From contig CAJNOL010000419.1 in NCBI GenBank assembly GCA_905250125.1, positions 1 to 64,000 of the forward strand: DNA of 64,000 nucleotides. Reading direction: 5' to 3'. This DNA comes from Rotaria sordida. Lineage: Eukaryota; Rotifera; Eurotatoria; Philodinida; Philodinidae. This document shows positions 38,013 to 49,680 of the stretch, one piece after another (position 1 is the stretch's first letter; the number at the start of each line of letters is the position of its first letter). The position numbers were made by a program, and so were the translations under genes. The notes below the pieces were generated by a model. The model was given only the letters and a program-made list of their open reading frames with translations, was not told the origin of the DNA and did not search any database.

Positions 38013-38025
38013 ATTAATTATAATC

Positions 38026-41000
38026 ATGTCGAATATTACACAATGTAAAGATTTAAGTGAACGAGTTGATCTATGTGAAGCATTAGTAAGAAAATTTTTC
38101 TTAAGAAAATAATTAATTTGAATTCTTTTTTTTTTGTAGCGTATGTATTTAAAACCCATAGCACGTATTAATATAAGTGTACCGATTCCACCAACAATGC
38201 GTGTTGCTGGTTCCACAATGTCAACATGGGAAATAATGGATAAAATACGTGAATTAATTTTACCAGATGATTTTGTTTTTTTACGTTTATTAAAAAGTGC
38301 TGGTGAATTATATCGTTTTGAAGGTGAATTAGAATCAAAATCAATAGCACGTAGTTGTTTAACACGTTTGGATAATACACTTATTCGAATGGAATCAACA
38401 GGACATGAATTTCGTTTACGTGCAGCTGATGCAAAATTACCATATCCAACAAGAACAGAATGGGAAACATTTTTTCGTGAAAGTAAAAGTATGAATGAAA
38501 CAAAGCCAGGTGAGCGTGCAGATACAATTCATATTGAAGGTTTACCAATACGATGGTTTCAGGTAATTAAATTATTCGAAATAATTATTGTATTATCGAA
38601 ATAGAAAATATTTAATTGAATATAAAAATATTATACATATATCGAAATGTTTCAATTTTTAATGTTTTGAAGACTGAAATTGTTTTTTCAATTGAAAAAT
38701 AGTTCTTCGATTATTTTATTATATCTCGGTTGAAATGATTTAGTTCAAACCTTATGACTGGAAGAAAGAGAGAGAGAAGATAGCTTAATCAATATATGCG
38801 AAGTTCAGAATATTCCCTTTATCATGCTGAGTATCCTGTTATTCATAGATCTCAACAATCTTTCAGTAGTTGAGTACTTGTTTCGTACCTAAATGTTTGG
38901 TTTTAAAATATTTCTGAATACTCAGGAAACTAATCTATAAAAATATTTTTAATGTAAGACATTTGGAAACTTATAAGTGTTCGCTTTGGGCACCCAACCA
39001 AGTTTTTAGAGCACACTGGCATGAAGCTGCGGATCCATAAACACACGAACACGGAGCTCTTTACAACTTAGTAGTTGGATACTTTGTCGAGTACTCAACT
39101 AAAAACTGTCACAGTTCATAGATAGATATTCTAAACTCAGCACTTTCTCTAGAGATATGCATCTGATAGCAGATGACACAATTTATAATTCTTATAGTCT
39201 TTATAGGTCATAATAGTTTAATGTAGAACAAATATTCTCTTTTTCTATTGAGAAATAGATGGTACAACATATGTACCACCAATTCGAAAATGTTTCAATT
39301 AATATTTTATTTTATTTTCTAGGCAAAACAAACTCCAATGCAAGCTGTTCAAGTTGCTGCAGCAGCTATTGGTCCCAGTGGTCTACCTTCAACATCAACA
39401 ACTGCTACTATTGATGATAAAGAAAATAAACCATCACTTGAAATACTTCAACAAGTATTTTCAACATTTGGTGAAATACGTTGTTGTGATATTCCATATC
39501 TTGACCCATTTCGTGGACCAAATAGTTCGTTAGGCACGAGTGTTCCATCAGCACAAGATACAACATTTGATGCTTATGTACAATATAGTGAATATATTGG
39601 ATTTGTTAAAGCAATGGATGCATGTCGAAATATGAAATTAATGTTAATTGATGATACAAATACTGCTCATACAGCAAATATTAAAGTAAAATATTTCGAA
39701 ATAAAAAAATATAGATATGTTAATAGATTAATTTATAGGTTGATTTTGATCGAACAAGACATTTATCTGATCGAATGATTAAAAAACGTCGTATTGAACA
39801 AATGAAAGCAATGGAATTAAATAAATTAAAACACGCTGAAGCTCAACGACTTAAAGATGAAGATGAACGTCGAAAAGAAATTGAACGGTAAAATAAAACT
39901 TTTATTTTAAAATTACATATAAAAGAATAACATTTGAATATTTATTCATAATTTTAGATTAAGAATTGAATTACAAGATGCTGAAGCTGATGATTTAACA
40001 GGAAGTAAAGATATAACTAAAGATAGTCGACGTCGACAACGGTAAATAAAAAGTTTTTTTTTTTTAATTTTTGTGCAACTTACATGTATTTTCGAAGATA
40101 ATAATGAGTATAAGTTTTAAGTCGAAATTTTGTAATTCCCTTCTTTTATATCTTAACAACCGAAGACAATAGATTCCATACTTATTTTTCAGAGTTCTTT
40201 AGCAACGGGAAAAAAAGGCACTGAATGGCATTAACAATTATATTTAGATTGTTCTAGAATACATTTATGAATGTTCTAAATAGTGCAGTTTGACTTTTGC
40301 ACAGATAATAAGTTATATGCTAGATTGACAGTGACGTATTGATTTATCACAATGATCATATGATCAACATTTAAAATATAAACTAATTAAGTTATAACTT
40401 TGAGAAATAATCAATATCAGTGTTTGTGAGCTTCTCGAGATATATAATAGTGCGTTTCGACATATTGTAGATATAATAGATATGTACAGGAGACTTAATT
40501 ACCAGTTAAATCAATGGTTAGAATAGTAATAATGTTAAATTAAGAAAAACAGCATGCAAAAAAAATAGAAATAAAAATAACAAACGAATATCCACAAGGC
40601 AAACAAAAAATAGAGCACTAGTAAAAACAGCGCAGTCCATGCAGGATTAAAATGTGAAACCCAATGTAGCTGTTGTTGCTGATCACATGAAGATTATTTT
40701 ATTCTATCTAACTTGAGACACATTTCTTCACTCCATTTTTACTTAATCCTTTAGAAATACAATAAGAAAGTAGTCAATATACTGTAATGAGACGTTTTTG
40801 ATATAAGATCTGTGATGGTCTCTGGCTAGCATCGCTTTAGATTATGTTTCACAAAAAATTTCTGTTTGAAATGTAAAACTAAATACGATAGATGGTTTAT
40901 CCGACGATCGATTATCCGATGAAAACAAATCTAGTGTGTTAGAGATTTGTCACTTTTCATATTTTGTATTAGTATAATAAGGTTAAAGAATACATGTGAG

Positions 41001-41602
41001 TTACACATTTGAGCTCTTAATTGGTTGCATTGATAAACTTTTAAATAAATTTGTTTATTTTCTTTTTTCTAGAGAAGAAAAACGTCGAGTAAAACGTTTA
41101 GAACGTAAACGTCAACATGAAGAAAAAACTTTAGCAATGAAAATAGCATTAGAAGAACGAAAAATGTTAATTGCTCATCGAAAATTAGAATCAATGAGAT
41201 TACTTGAAGAATTATTTAATCGTGTTAAAGTAAGAATAATAAGAAGAAGAAGAAGGAAAAAAAAATCTTTTTTGCTTCTTAACTCATTATATGATTTTTT
41301 CTTTATAGGTACAAATAGCTCAACAAGAATTAAATAAAAAAGAACGTGAACTTCAAGAAGAACGTTTACGTGGTATGGATATTGAAACAGCAAATGCAAG
41401 TAATTCAACAACATTTATGCCTACTCAATTATTACCACAAACAACAACAAAAGAATATAAACCATTAAATACTACTAGTAATAATAAAGAAATAATTGAA
41501 GCACAATTAAATGAATTACGTAAAGAATTTTATCAAAAAGATGAAACAATTGATGATATTCTAAGAAAGCGAACAACAATTATTGATCGAAAAGTTTTTT
41601 AA
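38026..41602 (+). CDS. AKAP17A: AKAP17A / XE7 homologue (SR-related splicing factor), 7 exons
   Basis: Exons 38026-38085, 38140-38562, 39323-39685, 39739-39887, 39958-40041, 41073-41229 and 41309-41602 join to 509 aa. AKAP17A is a nuclear-speckle protein that anchors protein kinase A and influences alternative splicing. Matches to the family, from memory: LCEALRMYLKPIARINISV; WEIMDKIRELI; FRESKSMNETKPGERADTIH; EGLPIRWF; then an RRM-like part with FSTFGEIRCCDIPYLDPFR, YVQYSEYIGFVKAMDACRNM and VDFDRTRHLSDRMIKKR. After residue 290 it becomes a charged Arg/Lys/Glu helix with ALEERKMLIAHRKLESMRLL. The human Arg/Ser-rich C-terminus is replaced by a shorter Thr/Asn-rich end. Intron 2 is 760 bp and intron 5 (1031 bp) holds repeat R1. 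Confidence 0.93.
40640..40870 (+). repeat. Dispersed repeat R1, short copy, in AKAP17A intron 5
   Basis: GATTAAAATGTGAAACCCAA through TTAGATTATGTTTCACAAAA corresponds to both ends of the longer copy at 11165-11785. An internal block of about 350 bp is missing. Two copies in introns of unrelated genes show this is a mobile repeat family. Confidence 0.65.
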
Positions 41603-41685
41603 TATAAAATCTATTTAGATTTTCATGTTGTATAAAACAAAAACAAAAGATCCATAAATCATTTGTTCTTTTTTCTCAATTGTCA

Positions 41686-41691
41686 AATAAA
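41686..41691 (+). terminator. AKAP17A polyadenylation signal
   Basis: AATAAA 84 bp after the stop. The convergent EF-hand gene ends at 41722, so the two transcripts end within about 40 bp of each other and may overlap. Confidence 0.5.
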
Positions 41692-41720
41692 ATAACAAAA
41701 AAAAAAACAACAATAGTTTT

Positions 41721-41726
41721 TTTATT
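41721..41726 (-). terminator. AATAAA overlapping the EF-hand stop codon
   Basis: On the minus strand the hexamer contains the TAA itself. It is the only hexamer near the end of this gene. Confidence 0.4.
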
Positions 41727-43614
41727 TTTTTGAAAGTAATTGATTAAGAAGTTTTTTAAATTCATCTCGACTTATTCGACCATCATGATCTATATCAGCT
41801 GTTTGCATCATTTCTTTAATTAAATCATCATTAATATTTTCACCTAAATTATGCATAGTTTCACGAATTTCATGAGGAGATATATAATTATCTTGATTAC
41901 GATCAAATAAAGCAAATACTGAACTTAATTTTTCTTCAAATGTTGCTTGATTAAAATGTTTTTCTCGTTCTAATAAAATATTTTTATATAATTTAAATTC
42001 TTGTTTTGATATTCGTTTATCATCATTAATATCAAGTTCTTTAAATATACGTAACATTACTTCATTCGAATTACATAAATGTGAAAAATTTCTGAAATAA
42101 AATAAAAAAAAACAAGTACTTAATCAAATTTTTTTTTTATTCTTCATAGAATTGAACAATTGGACATCTTTTTTTTTCGTATTAAAACTAGAAGGAAAAC
42201 CAGTATTATTCATACCTATGTGCATTTACCTACAAAAATTACATGATGTTTTCTTCCTGAAAAAATATAGTAAACATGACTGGGCGTTAACTCTGTTTAT
42301 TTTTGTAGTTATTTTATCAAATACTTATCAAGGTGAAATATAACGTCATGAAAATATACGCACGTAATATACAATCGTACTGTTAATTATTTTCATATGT
42401 CAATTGCAATATCAGTCGAAACTTCAGTTTCTGTCTATGTCTCAATAGTTAGAAAGTTATAAAAATTAAATTTTCTATGATTGAATAAAATGTGATTTTA
42501 AAGAAATAAGAACTATGAAAGATTTTTCATTTAGCTGTTGAGTTATACAACTATCAATTATTATTAACAGTGTATTCTCTTAGTATTCTATCGTTTTTCT
42601 TTATTTTCACTTATTGAGAAGAACCAGTGCTTAGAAGAAGATCTTTCAGTACATAGAGTGTACATTTACATATAAATAGAAAGATATTAATGAGAAAATA
42701 ATAGGAATGATAGAATGAAAAAGAATATGAGAGGTATACAAGAAATAATATGAGGCAAAATTAAACACCATACAACAATTAAATACCGTTAGATACAGAA
42801 TGTTATATGATAGAGAATACATGTAAGAAGTGAAGAAGAAGAAAGGGTGAAGATATATTACTGATATACATACAAGTAAAAGTAATTCAGATACTTCAGA
42901 AAGTTTCAAGGACTTCAGTATAATCTAATGTGACACTGAACTATCGTATCTGTCAGGAAGTTTTCATCATACCAGGACAAACATTTTTCAAGGACTGTTA
43001 TACGATCGACAAATCGTTTAGTCCTATGAAGATCATGAATCCTCTAATCATTCGCGTCTATGTAGATTAAAAATTAGTTGCTCTGCTAATATCCTTATAA
43101 TGTTGACTTCATTCCGATGAATTTTTATTTAAAGAAGAAAAAAAAAAGCATCTACTCACTTCAATACAGATTGCAAATCAGCTATAGATACATAACCATC
43201 TGCATCAATATCAAGTGATTGAAATTCTCGATCAAGTATTTGTTCTCGTTCAATCGATGTTTCAAATAAATTGACATTAGGTATTTGTTGTTCGTTTTTT
43301 TTTGTTAATGATGTAAATGATGAACCAAAATGAAAAAATTTCGGTAATAGTTGTGATATCGAATTATTTTGATCTTTTATTATTGATGTTTGTTGTTGTT
43401 GTTGATTTTTTAATAATTGTAATGTTTCATTATTTGGACTAGATGCATTACTACTTTCAATTGTTATTGCTGTACTTAAAGAATTTCTTGTATCAATTGG
43501 TTGTGATACAGATATATTTGTTGAATAATCTGTTTGAATAGATTTTATATTTGATTGAGAATTTTGTTTATTTTCGGATTTTTTATTGGAAATTTTCGAC
43601 CGCCAACTAGACAT
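41722..43614 (-). CDS. Four-EF-hand calcium-binding protein with long low-complexity N-terminus, 2 exons
   Basis: Exons 43614-43160 and 42091-41722 give 274 aa. The first 110 residues are Ser/Asn/Gln-rich and look disordered. Four EF-hand loops follow: DIDADGYVSIAD (135-146), DINDDKRISKQE (172-183), DRNQDNYISPHE (215-226) and DIDHDGRISRDE (251-262). Loop 4 is canonical. Loop 2 has Lys and loop 3 Asn instead of Gly at position 6, and loop 1 ends in Asp rather than Glu, so metal affinities probably differ. The pair spacing resembles calmodulin/centrin-type proteins, but no clear orthologue comes to mind. It follows the ABCG gene by 151 bp on the same strand. The intron (42092-43159) is 1.07 kb and featureless. 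Confidence 0.88.
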
Positions 43615-43724
43615 ACATTAAGCATGTCAAATATAGCGAAATAAAAGTCAAAAATTAACAATAATATCAAAAAAACAAAACACAATAAATTTATAGATAA
43701 ACAAAGCGCTATTTTTAAGATTAG

Positions 43725-43730
43725 TTTATT
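43725..43730 (-). terminator. Polyadenylation signal of the ABCG gene
   Basis: AATAAA on the minus strand, 35 bp after the ABCG stop and about 110 bp before the EF-hand ATG. Confidence 0.5.
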
Positions 43731-43765
43731 TAAATATTAACAAGAATAATACAAAAGAAAGGATA

Positions 43766-46700
43766 CTATTTATGAAATTTTGATTTATAATATAAGATGA
43801 AATAACTGATAACACGTAAAGCAAACCATAGTACAACAATGAGACCGATATCATAACCAAAATGAGACTAGAAGAAAGAAAAAAAAACAATAATATCAAC
43901 ATTTTCATATTTCGATTTTAAAACTACGTTTTATTTTTTACCTTATTAAAATCAACTAATTTTAAAACTTCATCTCCATTATGATAACATGGAAGTCCTG
44001 GCGCAAGACCTTCACATGGTAAATTATTCACATCAGCCCATTGATTTATGAGTAATACTTCATTACCATAATAAAACCAACTAATATATTTAAGCCATGT
44101 TAACCATTTTTGACCAGATCTAAAACAAAAATCATAAAATTTATATTATTAAAAATACATTCAAACGTACTGATTATTTAAAAAGAATCCACCAAAAACC
44201 ATCAATGGAAGAAGAATTGGTGATTGTAATGCTTGAGCTTGTTCAGGTGTATCCGCAATAACAGACAAAACTGAACCAAGACCAACCGATGCAAAGCTTA
44301 TTAAAGTAACTATTCCAAGAAATATAAAATATCGTTTTGCTGATGCATATAAATTTGTTATCCAATATGTGATTGTTACTTGAATGAAAGTTGTTAATAG
44401 AAAAAAAGGAAGCTATGGTAAAAAAAATAAATCAAATATTTATTCTCATTATTTCTCTATATTTTTATTAATTTCAAAGAATGAATTATTTTTCTTACTT
44501 CAGTAATAAATTTTGCAAAATAGTATGGTGTCATACGATAAACAGCATCATCATGTTCTTTATAAAATATTGGAAATTCTTTAGTATAACTCTACAAAAA
44601 AAAAATAAAACAAATATTCTTGATTTTTTTTTTGTATTCTGAAATTAGTTTTAAAATATTTACTTGCGTGATAGCAACTATATTTAGAAATGATGTGTTA
44701 ATAATCGTTAAAAAAATTAATGAATTAAAATTTTGTACACCTGTTTGATCATACTTAAGACGATTATATAAAAGACCGAGAAGAACACCCATGAACTAAA
44801 AATAAATAATATCATAAGCATAATCAAAAAAACAAAACAAAACATATGATATAAATTATTATAAAACATACAAGAGCAAGTATAATATTAAGTCGAATTT
44901 CAAATGGATTTTTAAAAATATTAACAAAATTACGCCATAATAACCAACGAAATTGTGTAAAACTATTTGTTTTATATCTAGATGTTTTTTTATGTTGTAT
45001 ATCATTATCGTTTAAATCATTTTGTTCATCTTCTGAACAACATCGATTAAATAATCGTAAAAAGAAATTATCATTATCATCTTCTGTGTATGTTGAATGA
45101 AGAGAATTTATTTCTGACTTATAACGAGAATATTCTGAAGACTTCTCATATCCATCACAGATATGCTAAAATTTAATTGAATAGTTCACAATAGTAATTT
45201 GTTTTTAAAAAAAAAACTTTACTTTAATTTGAGTAAGATTTTTTTGACTTGTTTTTGGATAAATAGCAAGTTGTTGAATATAAAAATCAGCTGGATTATA
45301 ATTACGTGGAATTTCCAAACCGAATCTAGTATAATGTAAACAATCGAAAAGAATTTCTTTCATTATATATATATATATATATATGCATACTGTCGAAAAA
45401 ATGCTGGAGCTTTTTCAAGTGAACCAAAATATGCTAGTCGACCTTCAGCTAATAAATATAATCTATTAATAAGTAAATAAGTTATTATTTTTGTATAAAA
45501 GAATAAAAAGATTTCTATACTTGTCATATAAAAAGAATATTTCTGATGATGGTTGATGTATAGTACAAATAATTGTTTTACCTTGATCAGCTAATTTTCG
45601 CATAGCTTGTATTAAAATAAATGCCATAGATGAATCTAAACCAGATGTTGGTTCATCACAAAAAAGTAATGGAGGATCACTAAGTATCTATAAGAAATAA
45701 TTCATATAGTTTTCTTTTTTTTTTTTTGTATGAATATGAAAAGTTTTGACTAACTTCAGTAGCAAATGTTACACGACGTTTTTCACCACCAGATAAACTT
45801 TTAACAACACCTGGAATACCAATAGTTGTATTTTTAACTTTAGTTAAATTAAGCTAGAATTAAAGAATTTAGAAAAATATTGAAATAATTTCAATAGTTA
45901 TTTCATACAAATTCAATAACTTCATCAACACGATTAATTCGTTCATCTTGTGTATATTCTTTTCCAAGACGAAGCATTGACTATGAAAAAGAATAATTTA
46001 TTAAATATGAAATATTAATTTTATTCAAATAAATACATACATGAAATTGAAGATGTTCTTGAATAGTTAATGAACCAACAAATAATTCTTCTTGTTGAAC
46101 AAAACCTGATACACCGGATATATCTCTTTTCATTTTTTGACCATTTATTCGAACATCAGCACTAATATGTAATTTACCTGGTCGACGATGAGTCAATATA
46201 TTCATTAAAGTTGTTTTACCAGCACCACTAATTGAATAAAATAAAAGAAAAAAATTGATCTTCATACTATAGTCAATTGTTTTTTTTCTATTGAAATTTT
46301 TCATACCTAGCTCCCATAATAGCACACATCTCACCCGATTTGATAATACCACTAACTCCTTTTAATAACTCTTTAGGTCTTTTAGCTTCTTTACCTAAAC
46401 ATTCATTAATTTTTTTTGTAATAAAATTTTGTTTAACAGGTGCTATTGCTCGAACATCATGCCACGATAATGTAACCGGTGGATTTTCTTTCAATGGTGA
46501 TAGACCAGGACCCATATTTTGTAAGAATTCAGGTAATTCAGGTTTAACAAAATCGTCATTAGTGTTCTTTTGCGATCTTAATTTTTTCAACGGACGTTCT
46601 TTAATGAATTCATAATCGTTAGAATGTTTATTGTAAGATAGTGATGGTTCTGGTAACTAGAAAGAAAATTTTTAATCAAAAACTAAACAACTCTTTAGAA

Positions 46701-46802
46701 TACTCTCACATTAGATGTTTGATTGACACGAGATTTATTTGATTGTCTCATATTTATAGCAACTTCGACCTCTCTAGCCTGTTGTTTCCTTGTCGACGTC
46801 AT
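43766..46802 (-). CDS. ABCG half-transporter, white-like, 14 exons
   Basis: Exons 46802-46710, 46656-46307, 46227-46041, 45980-45909, 45853-45755, 45687-45521, 45462-45391, 45325-45223, 45165-44872, 44795-44664, 44591-44499, 44412-44171, 44119-43942 and 43867-43766 give 727 aa. ATPase domain first: Walker A GASGAGKTT (about 146-154), Q-loop [13 protein letters not shown], signature LSGGE (254-258), Walker [13 protein letters not shown] (about 274-285), H-loop TIHQPSSE (His near 311). The membrane domain starts near residue 450 ([16 protein letters not shown]) and ends [15 protein letters not shown] plus a last hydrophobic helix. [16 protein letters not shown] and LLINQWADV are close to insect White, so this is a white/ABCG-type exporter working as a dimer; the substrate (pigment precursor, sterol, lipid) cannot be read from sequence. 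An acceptor-like AG lies 17 nt before the ATG; the start is the first ATG after it. Confidence 0.93.
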
Positions 46803-46819
46803 GATAAGGACTACTATTT

Positions 46820-46838
46820 CTGTACACAAAAAACAAAA
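46820..46838 (-). promoter_or_regulatory. Acceptor-like site before the ABCG ATG
   Basis: Minus-strand GTTTTGTTTTTTGTGTACAG ends at 46820, 17 nt before the ATG. It is a textbook 3' splice site with no upstream exon recognised, so a spliced-leader acceptor or a non-coding first exon. Confidence 0.5.
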
Positions 46839-49680
46839 CTGGTTTAAATGTAATTTATAAGAATAGCTTATATAACAATCGAATGAATGGAAAAAGTTAT
46901 CATTCAAGTAACAAAAGAAAAGAAAGATATTTTGTTTTCGTCGACAACATATTTACTTTTAGCCTAAGAATATGTGACTTAAGGTCAACCAAGGACGGCC
47001 TAAGAGTACTACGACTTCACAGTATAAACCATCGCTGATGTAATTATCAATTATTATCAAGGACACATCTTTGTCAATCTATCAAAAATAAAATATCAGA
47101 TTAAAATAAGTATGAAAATAATTTCTTCCATAAAGCTCGCTCTATAGTTATCTATATAAACTATACACATGATGACATATATATATTTTATATTTGAGAA
47201 AAGATAACTAAATAATCAATGATAATCAACCTAATTTTTTTCGTAAAACTAATTTTAAGTTAAAACTTTTACTGAAACGAAGTTATCGTTTTGTTGGTTC
47301 CATAAATTATGTTTGCTATGTAAAAAAAAACCTATCTACTACGTTACACTTTGATAGATATTCTTTTACACCACTAAGCCATTCATTAAGATAAGTAAGT
47401 ACATAGTGATGTGTTATCCTTACCTTTTTACAACATTCAAAAAGAATATGTGTTTTATTCATCCCTGCACTTTATGTACAAAATATAGTAACTTTTTTAT
47501 AAATAGATTACATACAAATACGACATTATGTAATTATAGATTATCTTCCAAAAATACGAAAAACAAAAGAAAATATAATATCATCAGTATTATTTCTGAA
47601 ATAACTATATTTTGTTCAATTGAAACTTAATTTAGAGAGTAGTTTATATATGATTATTTCTAATGTAAGTAATTAAAATATAGTGAAACAAACATAGTAA
47701 AGTATCATAAAAGTTTAGCATGTATTTTCATAATATTCTGTTTTCTTTTAATTTTGATTTTGATAAATATTCCAATATGCTTTAGCGCATTGAAGTCAAA
47801 TGAATTTCTGTGCTGATGGGTTTATTTTATTTTATTCATATGTAATGATCATTCTTTTGTAATTAAGTTTATTGTTGAGTGTATTGTATTCAAATAAGAA
47901 AACAATCACTTAATAATGAATAATTGTAATTTGTCTTCGACGGTTTCTCATCTAATGTGAATGATCAATATGACAGATTACTGTTCTTATTTGTTTCTTC
48001 GTTGTATTTTTTTTTTTTGTTATAAATACAGACAATATACATCAATCGACTTTCGACTATTAATCCTTGACTTATTTGCTTCATTCCTCGACTTATACAA
48101 ATATATGTATTATAAATAGTAAAAACAAATAGTAACATATGATTTGTTCTCAGATGACATTGTATTCTTTTTTTTTGGTAGAATTTTTCATACAAAATCA
48201 TTTATGAATCATGCTCAATGTTATTATGAGGACTCGTTTCGAATCTATTTCAGTTAATAGTGAGTCTTGAAAATTTTGAGACATTACAAGTCAATTGATT
48301 ATATTATTTACGATTTCGATTATGACAATATTATAAATAAATCTTCGACATTACGGCTAACTAGATGAAACAATATCTCAAACATAATAGTACATCGTCT
48401 CTTAATTATTCAAATATTTAAGAGATTGAAATTTTAACTCGCACATTTAATCGGAAATATGTCTAGTTTTCAGGATTCTAAATTGATAACGAATGATTAT
48501 TGAAGCTAAAATGGTTTTTAAATAATTAAAGAATGAAGAATCGAATAGAACATTTGTACAGTTAGATATAATCGTGATTCTCTGTTATTGTGGGAAGAGA
48601 GTGCTATCATATAATTTTTATTCAATACTGCAACTACAACATATTATAAATCTATTCTATCACAACTGACACAGAGAGAGAGAGAGAGAGAAGGAGAGAA
48701 CAAAAAAAAAACAAGATTATCACAGTGTTTGCACCAAACTCTCTTGAACAATCAGATATTCATTACTATAGAATTGGCATGAGTTCATGAACGTTACACA
48801 TTCACATCAAGCAAACTCTTAACTAGACTAATGCTCTTCTTGTCATTTGCAGAAAAGACACGTAGCATACTACTGATTACGTAATAAATTGTAAACAATG
48901 GAGAACAATATTCTCAGAGAATCTCTATGAATTCATGAACGAAATTTACTTTCTTGAAAACATTATATCTAAAAATAAAAAATAGAAATCCATTTCTTAT
49001 TACAGGTGAAATAATTTGAAGATCGAAAACAAAAAAAAAACTAGATGGTATTCAAGTTTCACTTGACTGCAAAATGTAGTGTGAAGTTTCCAATGTCGAA
49101 TGACTAATAAATCAATATTTTCTAAAAAACAATTAATCGTTTGGACGATTGCGTATGAAATCTTTTTCTCCAAAAAATAAACACGCTATACTGAAATTAG
49201 AGCTTCTTTTATTCTCAGTATAAATCAAAAAAGTTACGCTTCGATTAATCAGATGACCGAAATCAGAAAAAAACTGTAAAGTAGTCATTACGAAATTCAT
49301 TACTAAGAGAACATGCTTAACTATAAGCAAAGAGAATGGCAGCTAACTTTTGTTCTTGTCTTCGTTTTAATAACCTCAAATCTTGAAAAAAAAACGAAGT
49401 CTAAAAAAATTTACCTTTTTGGATAACTTTCTGTAAGAAAATGGGACATCATATTAAAGATCAAAGAACAGATGCTATCGATTCGATCATAAGATTTCAT
49501 TTTTATGTTCTAACAAGTATCTTCTGACTTTTGCTTCCTGTGATTATCGCGATAGAAATGAAAACTTTTGATACTTACGTCGAGAAGGAAGGAAAGAAAA
49601 GGAAAATCTTGCAAACAACTGCATTAACTAGTCAGTCAATTCACCGTTTTATTTTTATCATAAACATTAATTTCAATTAA
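46839..49680. other. Intergenic upstream of ABCG, microsatellite only
   Basis: AT-rich DNA without codon bias. An (AG)n run lies at 48672-48691. I see no gene, RNA gene or paired inverted repeat. Confidence 0.5.

Noticed and set aside
46803-46907. Upstream extension of the ABCG frame to an ATG at 46907
   Set aside because: It would translate through a strong 3' splice site; the downstream ATG at 46802 gives a normal N-terminus.
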